DNA of 64,000 bases from Arcobacter sp. FWKO B (GTDB lineage: Bacteria; Campylobacterota; Campylobacteria; Campylobacterales; Arcobacteraceae): positions 620,001 through 684,000 of the forward strand of contig NZ_CP041403.1 of the NCBI RefSeq assembly GCF_014844135.1, given 5' to 3'. Shown piece after piece: positions 10,314 to 18,738 of the stretch (position 1 is its first letter; the number at the start of each line of letters is the position of its first letter). The notes beneath the pieces were generated by a model. That model had not been told where the DNA came from, ran no database searches, and worked only from the letters and a program-made list of their open reading frames with translations. Position numbers and translations under genes: made by a program.

Positions 10314-10544
10314 CTATTTGTTATCTTCTATATATTTGATAGCATCACCAACAGTCATGATTTTTTCAGCATCTTCATCTGGAATTTCAATTCCGAATTT
10401 CTCTTCTAATGCCATAACCAACTCAACAACATCTAGAGAATCTGCACCTAAATCTTCAATAAATTTAGACTCAGCTTTAACCTCATCTGGATTGCAGTCA
10501 AGTTGTTCTACAACTACTTCTTTAACATCATCAAATAATGCCAT
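10314..10544 (-). CDS. acpP: Acyl carrier protein
   Basis: Small acidic carrier of 76 residues that holds growing fatty acids on 4'-phosphopantetheine. The attachment serine is S37 in [17 protein letters not shown]. Length and charge are normal. It lies between fabG and fabF. It has an upstream extended -10 promoter of its own and a downstream hairpin, consistent with the high level needed for this protein. Confidence 0.98.
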   Translation of the reverse strand: MALFDDVKEVVVEQLDCNPDEVKAESKFIEDLGADSLDVVELVMALEEKFGIEIPDEDAEKIMTVGDAIKYIEDNK

Positions 10545-10573
10545 TTTGTTTCCTTTTTGTAAAATTTCACCTA

Positions 10574-10582
10574 ATTATAGCA
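10574..10582 (-). promoter_or_regulatory. Extended -10 promoter of acpP
   Basis: On the minus strand the sequence reads TGC-TATAAT, a perfect -10 hexamer with the TGn extension. It lies about 30 bases upstream of the acpP ATG in the fabG-acpP gap. The -35 region is poor, as expected for an extended -10 promoter. Confidence 0.65.
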
Positions 10583-10677
10583 AATTTTCTTTAAATCTAA
10601 ACTTAGCAACTTTCTTTGCAAAGTAATATTACTGATTTGTGAGTATCTTTGTAATAAAAGGACACCCAACTTAAACC

Positions 10678-11421
10678 TTAAACATAAAGCCCACCATTAA
10701 CTTTCAATATCTCACCTGTTATATAGCTAGAATGATCACTTAATAAAAAAGCAACTGCATCAGCTACTTCTTTTGCTTCTCCAAATCTTTTTAATGGAAT
10801 ATTTTTTTCATATTCAGCTTTTATTTCAGGTTTTAACTCATCTGTCATATCCGTTGCTATAAATCCTGGCGTTATGCAGTTATATCTTATACCTCTTGCA
10901 CTTCCCTCTTTTGCAAAAGATTTTGTCATGGTATTTAATCCACCTTTACTAGCACTATAGTTTACTTGACCAGCATTCCCCATCTCTCCAACTATTGAAG
11001 AGATATTTACAACACTTCCAAATCTAGCTTTACTCATTGTTTTTAGTGCTTCACGACATCCTATAAATGCACTTGTAAGGTTTGCATCTATTACACTTGT
11101 AAAATCTTCCAAACTCATTCTAAGTGCTAGTTTATCTTTTGTAATACCAGCATTATTTACAAGATAGCTTAGTTCACCATCACAATCAATGATTGTTTTT
11201 ATCATATCAACAAACTCTGCCTCATTTGTAACATCTGCTTTTACTACTGCTGCACAGCCACCATTTGTAATAATTTCATCTTTTACTTTATCAGCAGCTT
11301 CTGCTCCACTTCTATAGTTTATCCATACTTTGAGTCCATATGATGCTAATTCTTTTGCAATTGCCGCGCCTATACCTCTACTTGCACCTGTAACTAATAC
11401 ATTTTTACCACTAAACTTCAT
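10678..11421 (-). CDS. fabG: 3-oxoacyl-ACP reductase
   Basis: Short-chain dehydrogenase of 247 residues that reduces 3-oxoacyl-ACP with NADPH in each elongation round. The cofactor motif is TGASRGIG (11-18), NNAG is at 89-92, and the catalytic residues are S141/S142, Y155 and K159 (YSASK). It is the first of the fatty acid genes here and precedes acpP by 133 bases. Confidence 0.96.
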   Translation of the reverse strand: MKFSGKNVLVTGASRGIGAAIAKELASYGLKVWINYRSGAEAADKVKDEIITNGGCAAVVKADVTNEAEFVDMIKTIIDCDGELSYLVNNAGITKDKLALRMSLEDFTSVIDANLTSAFIGCREALKTMSKARFGSVVNISSIVGEMGNAGQVNYSASKGGLNTMTKSFAKEGSARGIRYNCITPGFIATDMTDELKPEIKAEYEKNIPLKRFGEAKEVADAVAFLLSDHSSYITGEILKVNGGLYV

Positions 11422-11469
11422 ATATTTTTCCTTTCATTGTTTAAATTTTATCTTTTACTTTTTAGCTAT

Positions 11470-12522
11470 TTAAATGTCTTTTGCCATAGTAAACATATCT
11501 TCAAAATCATTTTTGTATGTTCCACATCTATCACATAAATCACTCGTTCCCTTATAAGCAAACGCCGTTTTACATTCTACACAAGGTCTATACTCATATT
11601 GTACCAATAAATCAGCTTGGTCAAACATGAATCTATTAAGCTCTACCGTAGATGGTGATGTTATTGCATTTGGCTCACAAACCATTTTACACACTCCACA
11701 TCCTATACATTTACCACTTTGAAAATATATTCCATCATTATCTGATGTTCTAAAAAGTGCTTGTGTTGGACAAAAATGTGCACACTCCCCACAATTTGTA
11801 CAGGTTTGAAAATCTATTTTTTTATTTGCAATAAGCCCTTTTACTGTATTAATAGTATCTACCTCCAGCTCATCTGCTATTAGTTTCAAGCTATTTTTAA
11901 ATAGTGTAACTTTAGGAGGTACAAACTTTTGTGCTTTTTTAAGATGTGTAGACGCATTTATATCTTGCTTTATATCTTTTGTAATACTAAAAATATTTTT
12001 TAACAAACCTCTTTTTTTAATATCACTAGATGTACTTTGAACTACCAATTGAGCTTTATATCCACTTTTTATTTGTTCTAAAAATAAATTAGCAGTATCA
12101 ATTTTATCACTTATATACTTTATGATTTTTTCTTTTGTTTGAGATGTTGCAATAAATTCCAAATTAGATTTTTTTCTAATTATCATAGATACTATATGAT
12201 GAACATCTAACATAGCCAAAGTTGGTATATCAAGTCCATCTGTAACAGTATTAGTATCTTTTTGTACAAACTCCAAAACAAAATTTGTAATATCAAAACT
12301 TTCTAAGCTTAAAGACTCAGTTGGACAACTCCCTATACATTCACCACAATTTGTACATAATTCACTTTTAAGTGTAATTTTCTTTTTAAATACAACAATT
12401 GCATCAAAATCACATATATTTATACATTTACTACATTGATTTTGTGAATTGTCATGTCTTAAACATCTTAATGCATCAAGTACAAAAAAATCTTTTCTTT
12501 GCAAAAAAACATCTTCTCTCAT
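11470..12522 (-). CDS. Polyferredoxin-like 4Fe-4S protein in the queuosine operon
   Basis: A 350-residue protein with five cysteine clusters. These are C20/C30/C33/C37 and C56/C59/C62/C66 at the N-terminus, C241/C244/C247/C251 and C272/C275/C278/C282 in the second half, and a C-terminal zinc-ribbon-like C314/C317/C330/C333. The second, third and fourth read CTNCGECIGSCP, CTNCGECAHFCP and CIGCGVCKMVC, i.e. [4Fe-4S] ferredoxin repeats. There is no signal peptide or membrane helix, so a cytoplasmic electron carrier is likely. It starts directly after the queE stop with no gap, which suggests translation with queE. Function unknown; supplying electrons to radical-SAM QueE is only an inference. 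Confidence 0.8.
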   Translation of the reverse strand: MREDVFLQRKDFFVLDALRCLRHDNSQNQCSKCINICDFDAIVVFKKKITLKSELCTNCGECIGSCPTESLSLESFDITNFVLEFVQKDTNTVTDGLDIPTLAMLDVHHIVSMIIRKKSNLEFIATSQTKEKIIKYISDKIDTANLFLEQIKSGYKAQLVVQSTSSDIKKRGLLKNIFSITKDIKQDINASTHLKKAQKFVPPKVTLFKNSLKLIADELEVDTINTVKGLIANKKIDFQTCTNCGECAHFCPTQALFRTSDNDGIYFQSGKCIGCGVCKMVCEPNAITSPSTVELNRFMFDQADLLVQYEYRPCVECKTAFAYKGTSDLCDRCGTYKNDFEDMFTMAKDI

Positions 12523-13275
12523 TTAAACCCCTCTTTTATTATCCCAAATCCTAATATGCAATCTATCACTATACTTATAGCCATATTGTACACAAAGTTC
12601 TATTACATATATAGAATTTTTGACTACTTCATCATTACTATCACCTTTTGGCATCAAAAAAACCTCAACTTTTGGTAGCTTTGATAAAATATCATTTATC
12701 TCATCAATACAATTTTGATGGTTTTCATCTATAACAAATTTTAGATATGAATATTTGCTTTTTGCAATCATCTCATTTAATGCCCTGAAGTTCACCCTTT
12801 TTTTGTAACTTTCATTGACATTACTAAGCTTTACACTAATTGAATATAATATTTCTTGTTGGTATGGCTTATCTAACTCTATATCCAAAGAACCATTTGT
12901 TTCTATTGTTACATTAAAATTATTGTTCACATAATATTCTAGAAGTTTTTGAAACTCTGGATTTTTCCAATAAATAATAGGCTCTCCACCAGTTATAACA
13001 ATATCAGGCTTATAGTTTTTTGGTATATAGTTTTCTACAACATTGATTAAATCTTGACTTGTTTCATAACTTTTCCAAAATTTTTTAAATTCACTATCTA
13101 CAGCATAATAACTATCACATCCAAATTTTTTAACTCCACTAGGTGTAATATATTCTACACCAAAACCATCACAATCAAAATTGCATCTTCCTAATCGAAT
13201 AAAAATAGATGGTGTTCCTATTTTTTTCCCTTCACCTTGTATAGTAGGACCAAAAATCTCACTTACATCAAGCAT
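12523..13275 (-). CDS. queE: 7-carboxy-7-deazaguanine synthase (radical SAM)
   Basis: Radical-SAM enzyme that contracts 6-carboxytetrahydropterin to 7-carboxy-7-deazaguanine in queuosine synthesis. The N-terminus EIFGPTIQGEGKKIGTPSIF and the GGEPI motif are diagnostic. The cluster cysteines appear to be C31, C35 and C53, so spacing is C-x3-C-x17-C instead of the usual radical-SAM C-x3-C-x2-C. At 250 residues it is somewhat longer than the compact QueE proteins. It overlaps queD by eight bases and abuts the polyferredoxin gene. Confidence 0.92.
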   Translation of the reverse strand: MLDVSEIFGPTIQGEGKKIGTPSIFIRLGRCNFDCDGFGVEYITPSGVKKFGCDSYYAVDSEFKKFWKSYETSQDLINVVENYIPKNYKPDIVITGGEPIIYWKNPEFQKLLEYYVNNNFNVTIETNGSLDIELDKPYQQEILYSISVKLSNVNESYKKRVNFRALNEMIAKSKYSYLKFVIDENHQNCIDEINDILSKLPKVEVFLMPKGDSNDEVVKNSIYVIELCVQYGYKYSDRLHIRIWDNKRGV

Positions 13276-13804
13276 ATACTATGCTCTTGCTTTTTGGTGT
13301 TTCATAAAATTCAATATGTGATACTTTTATATCTAAATGAGCCATTTTGTTTTGTGCAATACCTAAAAGCCAAGCAGATAGATTTTCACTTGTAGGAACA
13401 AAATCAACTATAACAAACCCCTCATACATCTCATAAATATAATGTGGTTCTTCTTTTATTAAAGTCAAATCAGGTATTTTAAATCCCTGTTCAAATTCTA
13501 TTAAATTAATTTTATTTGCATAATGTGGCAACATCGTTGCAAAAAGAGGATCATTGATATCTATAATAAATTTATGATCAAGTACATCATCTAAAAAAGC
13601 TTTAAACCAATTTAGATGATTAAAATCTGTTACCATACCATTTTTTAATTGATTTGCCTCAAGATATATAACAATCTTACCTTGATGCCCATGTAAATGT
13701 CTACATTTAAGACATCCATCTACACTAAAGTCCTTATTTAACTCCTGTGACCATACCCTATGCCCATAACAAAAATCAAACTCTTTTGATATTTTCCAAG
13801 TCAT
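13268..13804 (-). CDS. queD: 6-carboxytetrahydropterin synthase
   Basis: Zinc enzyme that makes 6-carboxytetrahydropterin from dihydroneopterin triphosphate, the first committed queuosine step. Likely zinc ligands are H15, H38 and H40, and the catalytic cysteine is C34 in [10 protein letters not shown]. With 178 residues it is longer than the roughly 120 of E. coli QueD; the extra part is an insertion in the middle (about 80-125). It overlaps queC by four bases and queE by eight, so translation is coupled. Confidence 0.94.
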   Translation of the reverse strand: MTWKISKEFDFCYGHRVWSQELNKDFSVDGCLKCRHLHGHQGKIVIYLEANQLKNGMVTDFNHLNWFKAFLDDVLDHKFIIDINDPLFATMLPHYANKINLIEFEQGFKIPDLTLIKEEPHYIYEMYEGFVIVDFVPTSENLSAWLLGIAQNKMAHLDIKVSHIEFYETPKSKSIVYA

Positions 13805-14472
13805 TTGTTGTCCTCATATGGTATTTTATCAGTTTGATTTGATTGTGCAAAACCTTTTAGTCTAAGCCTACAACTATCGCATACTCCACAAGCTTTATCT
13901 GAATTTTTATAACAACTCCATGTAAGTTCTAAAGGTACATTTAATTCAATAGCTCTTGATACAATCTGAGCCTTTGATAAATGTACTAAAGGTGTAATAA
14001 TCTTAAGTTTAGTTTCATCCCTTGTCCCAATATTTATAGTTTTCATCATACTATCTATAAACTTATCACTACAATCAGGATATCCACTACTGTCTTCTTC
14101 TACTACCCCTATATATATAGCTTCAGCACCTTCTTTTTCTGCTACAGCCGTTGCAATAGATAAGAAAATACCATTTCTAAAAGGGACATAAGTTATAGGA
14201 ACGCCAGGCTTTATCCCATCAACTGGCACATCAATACTTTCATCTGTTAATGCTGATACTCCTATCGTTTTAAAAAAAGGGATATCTATTTCATATACTG
14301 AAGCAACATTTAAAGCTTTACATATATCTCTAAATGACTTTAGTTCTCTTTCTTGTGTTCTTTGCCCATAGTTAAAATGTAACGCTATTACTTCATACCC
14401 ACTATTTTTTGCTATAAATGATGCTAATGTTGAATCCATACCACCGCTTAATATACATACTGCTTTTTTCAT
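13801..14472 (-). CDS. queC: 7-cyano-7-deazaguanine synthase
   Basis: ATP-dependent enzyme that converts 7-carboxy-7-deazaguanine to preQ0. The PP-loop SGGMDST is at 9-15. A C-terminal zinc site is formed by C187, C195, C198 and C201 (CGVCDSC). Length 223 is normal. Four-base overlaps with moeA upstream and queD downstream show a tightly coupled operon. Confidence 0.96.
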   Translation of the reverse strand: MKKAVCILSGGMDSTLASFIAKNSGYEVIALHFNYGQRTQERELKSFRDICKALNVASVYEIDIPFFKTIGVSALTDESIDVPVDGIKPGVPITYVPFRNGIFLSIATAVAEKEGAEAIYIGVVEEDSSGYPDCSDKFIDSMMKTINIGTRDETKLKIITPLVHLSKAQIVSRAIELNVPLELTWSCYKNSDKACGVCDSCRLRLKGFAQSNQTDKIPYEDNK

Positions 14473-15689
14473 TTAGTTAAAAAATCCTTATTATTCTCTG
14501 ATATAAAATTCCAATTTATTGGTAAAACTTTTACTAAAGAATCCTTATTTAATATTTCCACATCAGTATCAAGTGCAATGAAAGAGTTACAAGATGCTAG
14601 AACACTTACCATCCCTGGAGATGTTTTACTAGATGGGATAAAATACTCACCATCAAAAAATCCTGGTATCAAAGTTACTCTTCCAGCTTTATTTTTCAAT
14701 TCTGTAGAGATTTTAGCCAAAATATAATTATGATTAATATTTTTACTACCTCTTAATTTCTGAACTACTATTTTACCAAATAACTCAAATATCAATGATG
14801 CAGCAAGAGGGTTACCTGGAAGATTCAAAATAAATGTATCTCCTATTTTTCCAAATACTGTAGGTTTACCTGGTTTTATAATAATTCCATCAAACAAACA
14901 CTCAAAACCAAGTTGATTAAATGCCTCTTTTGTAAAATCAGCTTCCCCTACACTAACACCACCTGTTGTAATAATAAAATCAGACTTTAATGAATCTTTG
15001 ATAATATTTTTTAATGTCTCTAAACTATCATTTGATGTTTTACTAAATGTTACATCACATCCTAGTTCTTTGACTCTAGCTACTAGTGTAGGAGTATTAG
15101 AGTTATAAATTTGATGTGGCTCAATACTCTCATAATATTGTTTTAGCTCATCACCACTTGCAAATACTATAACCTTTGGATTTTTAAATACTTCAATATG
15201 GTGCATACCCATAGAACTCAGAATAGAAATTTTAGAAAAATCTAATTCTTCACCTTTACTTATTAATAGCTCATCTTGTCTAATATCTTCACCAATAAAT
15301 CTTATATTTTGAAATTTCTTAATATTCTTTGGAAGTTTGATATTACCATTTTTAAGTATTTCTATATCTTCTTGAGGTACTACTGCACTACACTCACTAG
15401 GAATTCTAGCACCTGTCATAATTTTAACACAAAGACCTATTTCAAGAGATATAGTTTTATCATCCCCTGCAAAAATTTTATCTATCACTTTCAATTCATC
15501 AGAGTTGTCACCATATATTATAGCATACCCATCCATAGCCGAGTTTGCAAAGCGTGGTAAAGAAAAATTAGCATAAATATCATTAGCTAGTACTCTACCT
15601 AAAGAGTTTTCTAAAGAAACTATTTGTGTTGTTTTAACTTTAGTATTTTTTACTATAATCTCTAATGCATCAAATGGTATTAGTGCCAT
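14469..15689 (-). CDS. moeA: Molybdopterin molybdenumtransferase
   Basis: Inserts molybdenum into adenylylated molybdopterin. The 406-residue protein has the family N-terminus ([29 protein letters not shown]) and the MoCF-binding block [17 protein letters not shown]. It also has PGKPTVFG followed by [15 protein letters not shown]. It is the first gene of the moeA-queC-queD-queE-polyferredoxin run, overlapping queC by four bases. The link between molybdopterin and queuosine genes is positional; no direct pathway connection is implied. Confidence 0.94.
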   Translation of the reverse strand: MALIPFDALEIIVKNTKVKTTQIVSLENSLGRVLANDIYANFSLPRFANSAMDGYAIIYGDNSDELKVIDKIFAGDDKTISLEIGLCVKIMTGARIPSECSAVVPQEDIEILKNGNIKLPKNIKKFQNIRFIGEDIRQDELLISKGEELDFSKISILSSMGMHHIEVFKNPKVIVFASGDELKQYYESIEPHQIYNSNTPTLVARVKELGCDVTFSKTSNDSLETLKNIIKDSLKSDFIITTGGVSVGEADFTKEAFNQLGFECLFDGIIIKPGKPTVFGKIGDTFILNLPGNPLAASLIFELFGKIVVQKLRGSKNINHNYILAKISTELKNKAGRVTLIPGFFDGEYFIPSSKTSPGMVSVLASCNSFIALDTDVEILNKDSLVKVLPINWNFISENNKDFLTK

Positions 15690-15758
15690 TAATTCAACCT
15701 TTTCTAATCTTAATTTGTTATAATACCAAAAAATATCAAAAAATAAGGTTACACAACA

Positions 15759-16163
15759 ATGGATATAATGGCTTCATCATTGACTACACATCTTTTTACT
15801 ATATATTTACTCCTTGGAGTCATGGTCTTTAATTTACTTACAATAATAAATCAAAATGACTTTATAACAATGGCAAAAAGAATCAAATTTTTAACACCAA
15901 TTTTCCATACTCTAAATGCAATGGTTATATATACTGGTGCTATTTATGCTGCTTTTTATCATATGTTTAATTTTTCAGTTATCCTAATGATATGTGCTTC
16001 TATTGCAATAATGGTACTTGAAATAAAAAGATACAAGAAACTAAGAGTTATAAAAAGTACAGATCTAAAACTTCAAGAAGAATTCAAATATTTTGCAAAA
16101 AAAATATATGCCTTTGAGATTGCCATAATGATATCTGTATATGTAATTGTCAAGGTAATTTAA
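15759..16163 (+). CDS. Small four-helix membrane protein, unknown function
   Basis: A 134-residue protein with four likely membrane helices (about 12-30, 42-65, 70-88 and 115-133) separated by basic loops (KRIKF, EIKRYKKLRVIK). I recognise no named family. Its stop overlaps the rsmE start (TAATG), so the two are translationally coupled. An AAGG box lies about ten bases before the first ATG; an ATG at codon 4 is an alternative. A role in membrane biology only can be stated. Confidence 0.75.
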   Translation: MDIMASSLTTHLFTIYLLLGVMVFNLLTIINQNDFITMAKRIKFLTPIFHTLNAMVIYTGAIYAAFYHMFNFSVILMICASIAIMVLEIKRYKKLRVIKSTDLKLQEEFKYFAKKIYAFEIAIMISVYVIVKVI

Positions 16164-16834
16164 TGCAATTTTCTTATCATAAAAATGCTGGAGACTCAAT
16201 ACTTGAAATAGATGGTGAATTGTATAACTATTTATTTAAGATAAGAAGACACAAAAGTGATGAAACTTTTGATTTTAGGAACCTTACAGATAGTTTTATC
16301 TATACATATAAAACACAAAATATTTCAAAAAAAAGTGCTATTATTGAACTTATACAATCTTTAGATAAACCTCAAATTTCATCTAATACAATCCATATAG
16401 GCTGGTGTGTTGTTGATCCAAAAACAATTGAAAAAACTTTGCCATTTTTAAATGAATTGGGTGTATCAAAAATTTCGTTTATTTATAGTGATTTTTCTCA
16501 AAAGAATTTTAAAATCAATTATGAAAGAATCGAAAAAATCATTATTAACTCTTGTATGCAATGTGGAAGAAGTGACCTAATAAAATTTGAAGAATACAAG
16601 AATATAAAAGAATTCTTAAATATTTATCCATCAAGTTTTATACTCGATTTTAGTAACAATACAATCTCTAAAGAGATGGATATTGATACTATTATTATTG
16701 GAAGTGAAGGGGGCTTTAGCCAAAATGAGAGAAAGTTATTTTCGCAAAATCAAATTGTTGGATTAAAACATAATCTAATACTAAGAAGTGAAACTGCTGT
16801 TATTTCAATTGCAAGTAATAGATTAATTTTATAA
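16163..16834 (+). CDS. rsmE: 16S rRNA m3U1498 methyltransferase
   Basis: SPOUT-class methyltransferase that methylates U1498 of 16S rRNA. The 223-residue protein has a divergent N-terminal PUA-like part. The knotted C-terminal domain contains IIGSEGGFSQNERKLF and LRSETAVISIASNRL, which together form the SAM-binding trefoil knot. Length is slightly short (usual 230-245) but the knot is intact. It is coupled to the preceding membrane protein gene by a one-base overlap. Confidence 0.92.
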   Translation: MQFSYHKNAGDSILEIDGELYNYLFKIRRHKSDETFDFRNLTDSFIYTYKTQNISKKSAIIELIQSLDKPQISSNTIHIGWCVVDPKTIEKTLPFLNELGVSKISFIYSDFSQKNFKINYERIEKIIINSCMQCGRSDLIKFEEYKNIKEFLNIYPSSFILDFSNNTISKEMDIDTIIIGSEGGFSQNERKLFSQNQIVGLKHNLILRSETAVISIASNRLIL

Positions 16835-16841
16835 ATTTTTC

Positions 16842-16870
16842 TTGACTTTGTAAAATAATTGTGCTAAAAT
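16842..16870 (+). promoter_or_regulatory. Sigma-70-type promoter for the 95-residue orphan
   Basis: TTGACT (16842-16847) and TAAAAT (16865-16870) with exactly 17 bases between them, 31 bases before the ATG. One of the clearer two-box promoters in the window. Confidence 0.7.
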
Positions 16871-16901
16871 CATAAAAAGTTCACGGATACAAAGAGGTTA
16901 C

Positions 16902-17189
16902 ATGTCTCAAAATGATGTAGAATTACAATCTTTACTGTTTGCAACTTTAGTCCAAAAGCAATCTGCATTTGAAGCACAAGCACAGAAGAATGTTGTTTTA
17001 GGTACAGCACCTATCCAAAGTGAATATAATAAACTTTTGTCAGAAATGTCAAAAGAAAATAGTATCGAAGTACAAGAAGAACAAATAAACAATACCTCTG
17101 CAAAAGATTTGAATATTAACTCTTCATTATACTTACAATCAAACCTTATGAAGCAAGTATTTGAACTTAAATCTTTAATGCAATTTTAG
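16902..17189 (+). CDS. Hypothetical protein, 95 residues
   Basis: A soluble, glutamine- and glutamate-rich protein with predicted helices, no cysteine and no membrane segment. It begins MSQNDVELQSLLFATLVQKQ and ends FELKSLMQF. I recognise no family. It has its own consensus-like promoter, an AGAGG ribosome site and a four-base overlap with the convergent ychF, all of which argue that it is a real gene. Function unknown. Confidence 0.7.
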   Translation: MSQNDVELQSLLFATLVQKQSAFEAQAQKNVVLGTAPIQSEYNKLLSEMSKENSIEVQEEQINNTSAKDLNINSSLYLQSNLMKQVFELKSLMQF

Positions 17190-18289
17190 ACATTAAATCT
17201 AAAATGCATTATATCACCGTCACAAACTATATATTCTTTTCCTTCTAGTCTCATTTTACCAGCATTTTTAGCTCCAAGTTCACCGCCATTTGCAATAAAA
17301 TCTTCATATGCTATTACTTCAGCACGGATAAAACCTTTTTCAAAATCATTATGAATTACAGCAGCAGCTTGTGGTGCTTTTGTATTTTTTCTTATAGTCC
17401 AAGCTCTTACTTCCTTAACACCAGCAGTAAAATAGCTTTGAAGTCCTAATTTGTCAAATGCTTTTTGAATAATTTGTTCTAGTCCACTTTCACTAACTCC
17501 AAGACTATCTAAAAACTCTTTTGCTTCTGCATCATCAAGACCAACTAACTCTTCTTCAATTTTAGCACAAAGCATTATAACCTCAGCACCCACTTGTGAA
17601 GCGTGATTTTTTACCATATCAACATAATCATTACCACCATTTGCCAAAGCTTCTTCATCTACATTTGCACCATAAATCACATCTTTATTTGATAAAAATC
17701 TCATCTCTTTATCTAAAGCTTTAAAATTCTCATCATCAATATTAGCAAAAGTTTTAACTGGTTGTAAATCTTCTAAATGTTTAAATAACTCTTCAGCCAC
17801 CACTAATTGAGCAGCGGATGTTTTACATGATTTTGCTTGTTTTTTAAGTCTGTCTATTTTTTTCTCACATTGAGCAATATCTGCATAAATAAGCTCTGTT
17901 TCAATAATTTCAATATCTCTTAATGGATTGATACCACCTTCAACATGAACAATATTGCTATCATCAAAACATCTAACCATATGAAGTATCACTTCAACTT
18001 CTCTAATATTGCTCAGAAATTGGTTTCCAAGCCCCTCACCTTTGCTAGCACCTTTTACAAGACCAGCAATATCAACAAAATCTATAGTTGAATGTTGTAT
18101 TCTTTCTGGCTTTACAATCTTTGCAAGCTCATCTAGCCTCTTATCAGGAACTGGTACAACAGCCTTATTTGGCTCTATAGTACAAAACGGATAATTTTGT
18201 GCCTCCGCATTTTGTGCCTTTGTTAACGCATTAAATGTCGTACTTTTGCCTACATTTGGTAACCCTACTAATCCTACACCTAAACCCAT
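17186..18289 (-). CDS. ychF: Ribosome-associated ATPase/GTPase YchF (OLA1 family)
   Basis: P-loop protein of the Obg/OLA1 group, 367 residues. G1 is GLPNVGKST (9-17) and the G3 region is DIAGLVKGASKGEGLG. The usual G4 NKxD is altered, as expected for this ATP-preferring family. A C-terminal TGS domain ends DGDIMHFRFNV. It lies downstream of pepA, an order often found in Campylobacterota, but here a repeat-flanked four-helix-bundle gene separates the two. Confidence 0.96.
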   Translation of the reverse strand: MGLGVGLVGLPNVGKSTTFNALTKAQNAEAQNYPFCTIEPNKAVVPVPDKRLDELAKIVKPERIQHSTIDFVDIAGLVKGASKGEGLGNQFLSNIREVEVILHMVRCFDDSNIVHVEGGINPLRDIEIIETELIYADIAQCEKKIDRLKKQAKSCKTSAAQLVVAEELFKHLEDLQPVKTFANIDDENFKALDKEMRFLSNKDVIYGANVDEEALANGGNDYVDMVKNHASQVGAEVIMLCAKIEEELVGLDDAEAKEFLDSLGVSESGLEQIIQKAFDKLGLQSYFTAGVKEVRAWTIRKNTKAPQAAAVIHNDFEKGFIRAEVIAYEDFIANGGELGAKNAGKMRLEGKEYIVCDGDIMHFRFNV

Positions 18290-18310
18290 GAAAATCCTTT
18301 TTTAAATATC

Positions 18311-18336
18311 TAAAATCTAATATCTAAAATCTAAAA
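18311..18336 (-). repeat. Left 26-bp inverted repeat (TCTAAAA heptamer type)
   Basis: Units TCTAATA, TCTAAAA, TCTAAAA read on the plus strand. The 26 bases are identical, in reverse orientation, to 18707-18732. It sits 22 bases before the ychF start codon. Confidence 0.88.
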
Positions 18337-18340
18337 AGTT

Positions 18341-18649
18341 TTATTTACTTTTTAAAGTCTTGATACTACTAACTAATAACTTAATTAACTCACTAATTTC
18401 AGGTTCAATACTATTAAACTCTTTATTTGTAATCTCATTACTATCTTTTAATAAACTTAACCAATATAAAGTTTCATTTGCTTCTTTTAATGCTATACTA
18501 AATTTACTTATATAATCTGCATTAGATTGTGCAAATTCTGCCTCTTTGATTAAAGCACCAATAGCCGTACCACTTCTTAATAATTGTTTACTAATAACAA
18601 ATTCTTTTTTCTTATTTAGCAAATATTTATTCAACTTTATAATTCTCAA
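18341..18649 (-). CDS. Four helix bundle protein (S23/IVP-like), N-terminus degraded
   Basis: A 102-residue helical protein of the four-helix-bundle family first known from 23S rRNA intervening sequences; Avd of diversity-generating retroelements has the same fold. The hallmark is KEFVISKQLLRSGTAIGALIKEAEFA (seen here at 15-40). The only usable start is the TTG at 18649, which lacks the family's first 10-15 residues. Those residues (KTPLQVKSYSFA) are encoded in frame upstream to about 18691, but the codons there are ATA rather than ATG. The gene may start on ATA or TTG, or have lost its start. It is enclosed by a perfect 26-bp inverted repeat. Confidence 0.75.
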   Translation of the reverse strand: MRIIKLNKYLLNKKKEFVISKQLLRSGTAIGALIKEAEFAQSNADYISKFSIALKEANETLYWLSLLKDSNEITNKEFNSIEPEISELIKLLVSSIKTLKSK

Positions 18650-18706
18650 CGCAAAAGAATAACTCTTAACCTGAAGTGGCGTTTTATTTATTATATCTTA
18701 AATACC

Positions 18707-18732
18707 TTTTAGATTTTAGATATTAGATTTTA
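18707..18732 (+). repeat. Right 26-bp inverted repeat (TCTAAAA heptamer type)
   Basis: Perfect inverted copy of 18311-18336. It ends seven bases from the pepA stop codon. The two arms enclose 370 bases containing only the four-helix-bundle gene. Confidence 0.88.
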
Positions 18733-18738
18733 CTTAGA

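Noticed and set aside
13805-15758. preQ1 riboswitch controlling the queuosine genes
   Set aside because: The que genes are internal to an overlapping run that starts with moeA, and the short moeA leader shows no preQ1-type pseudoknot.
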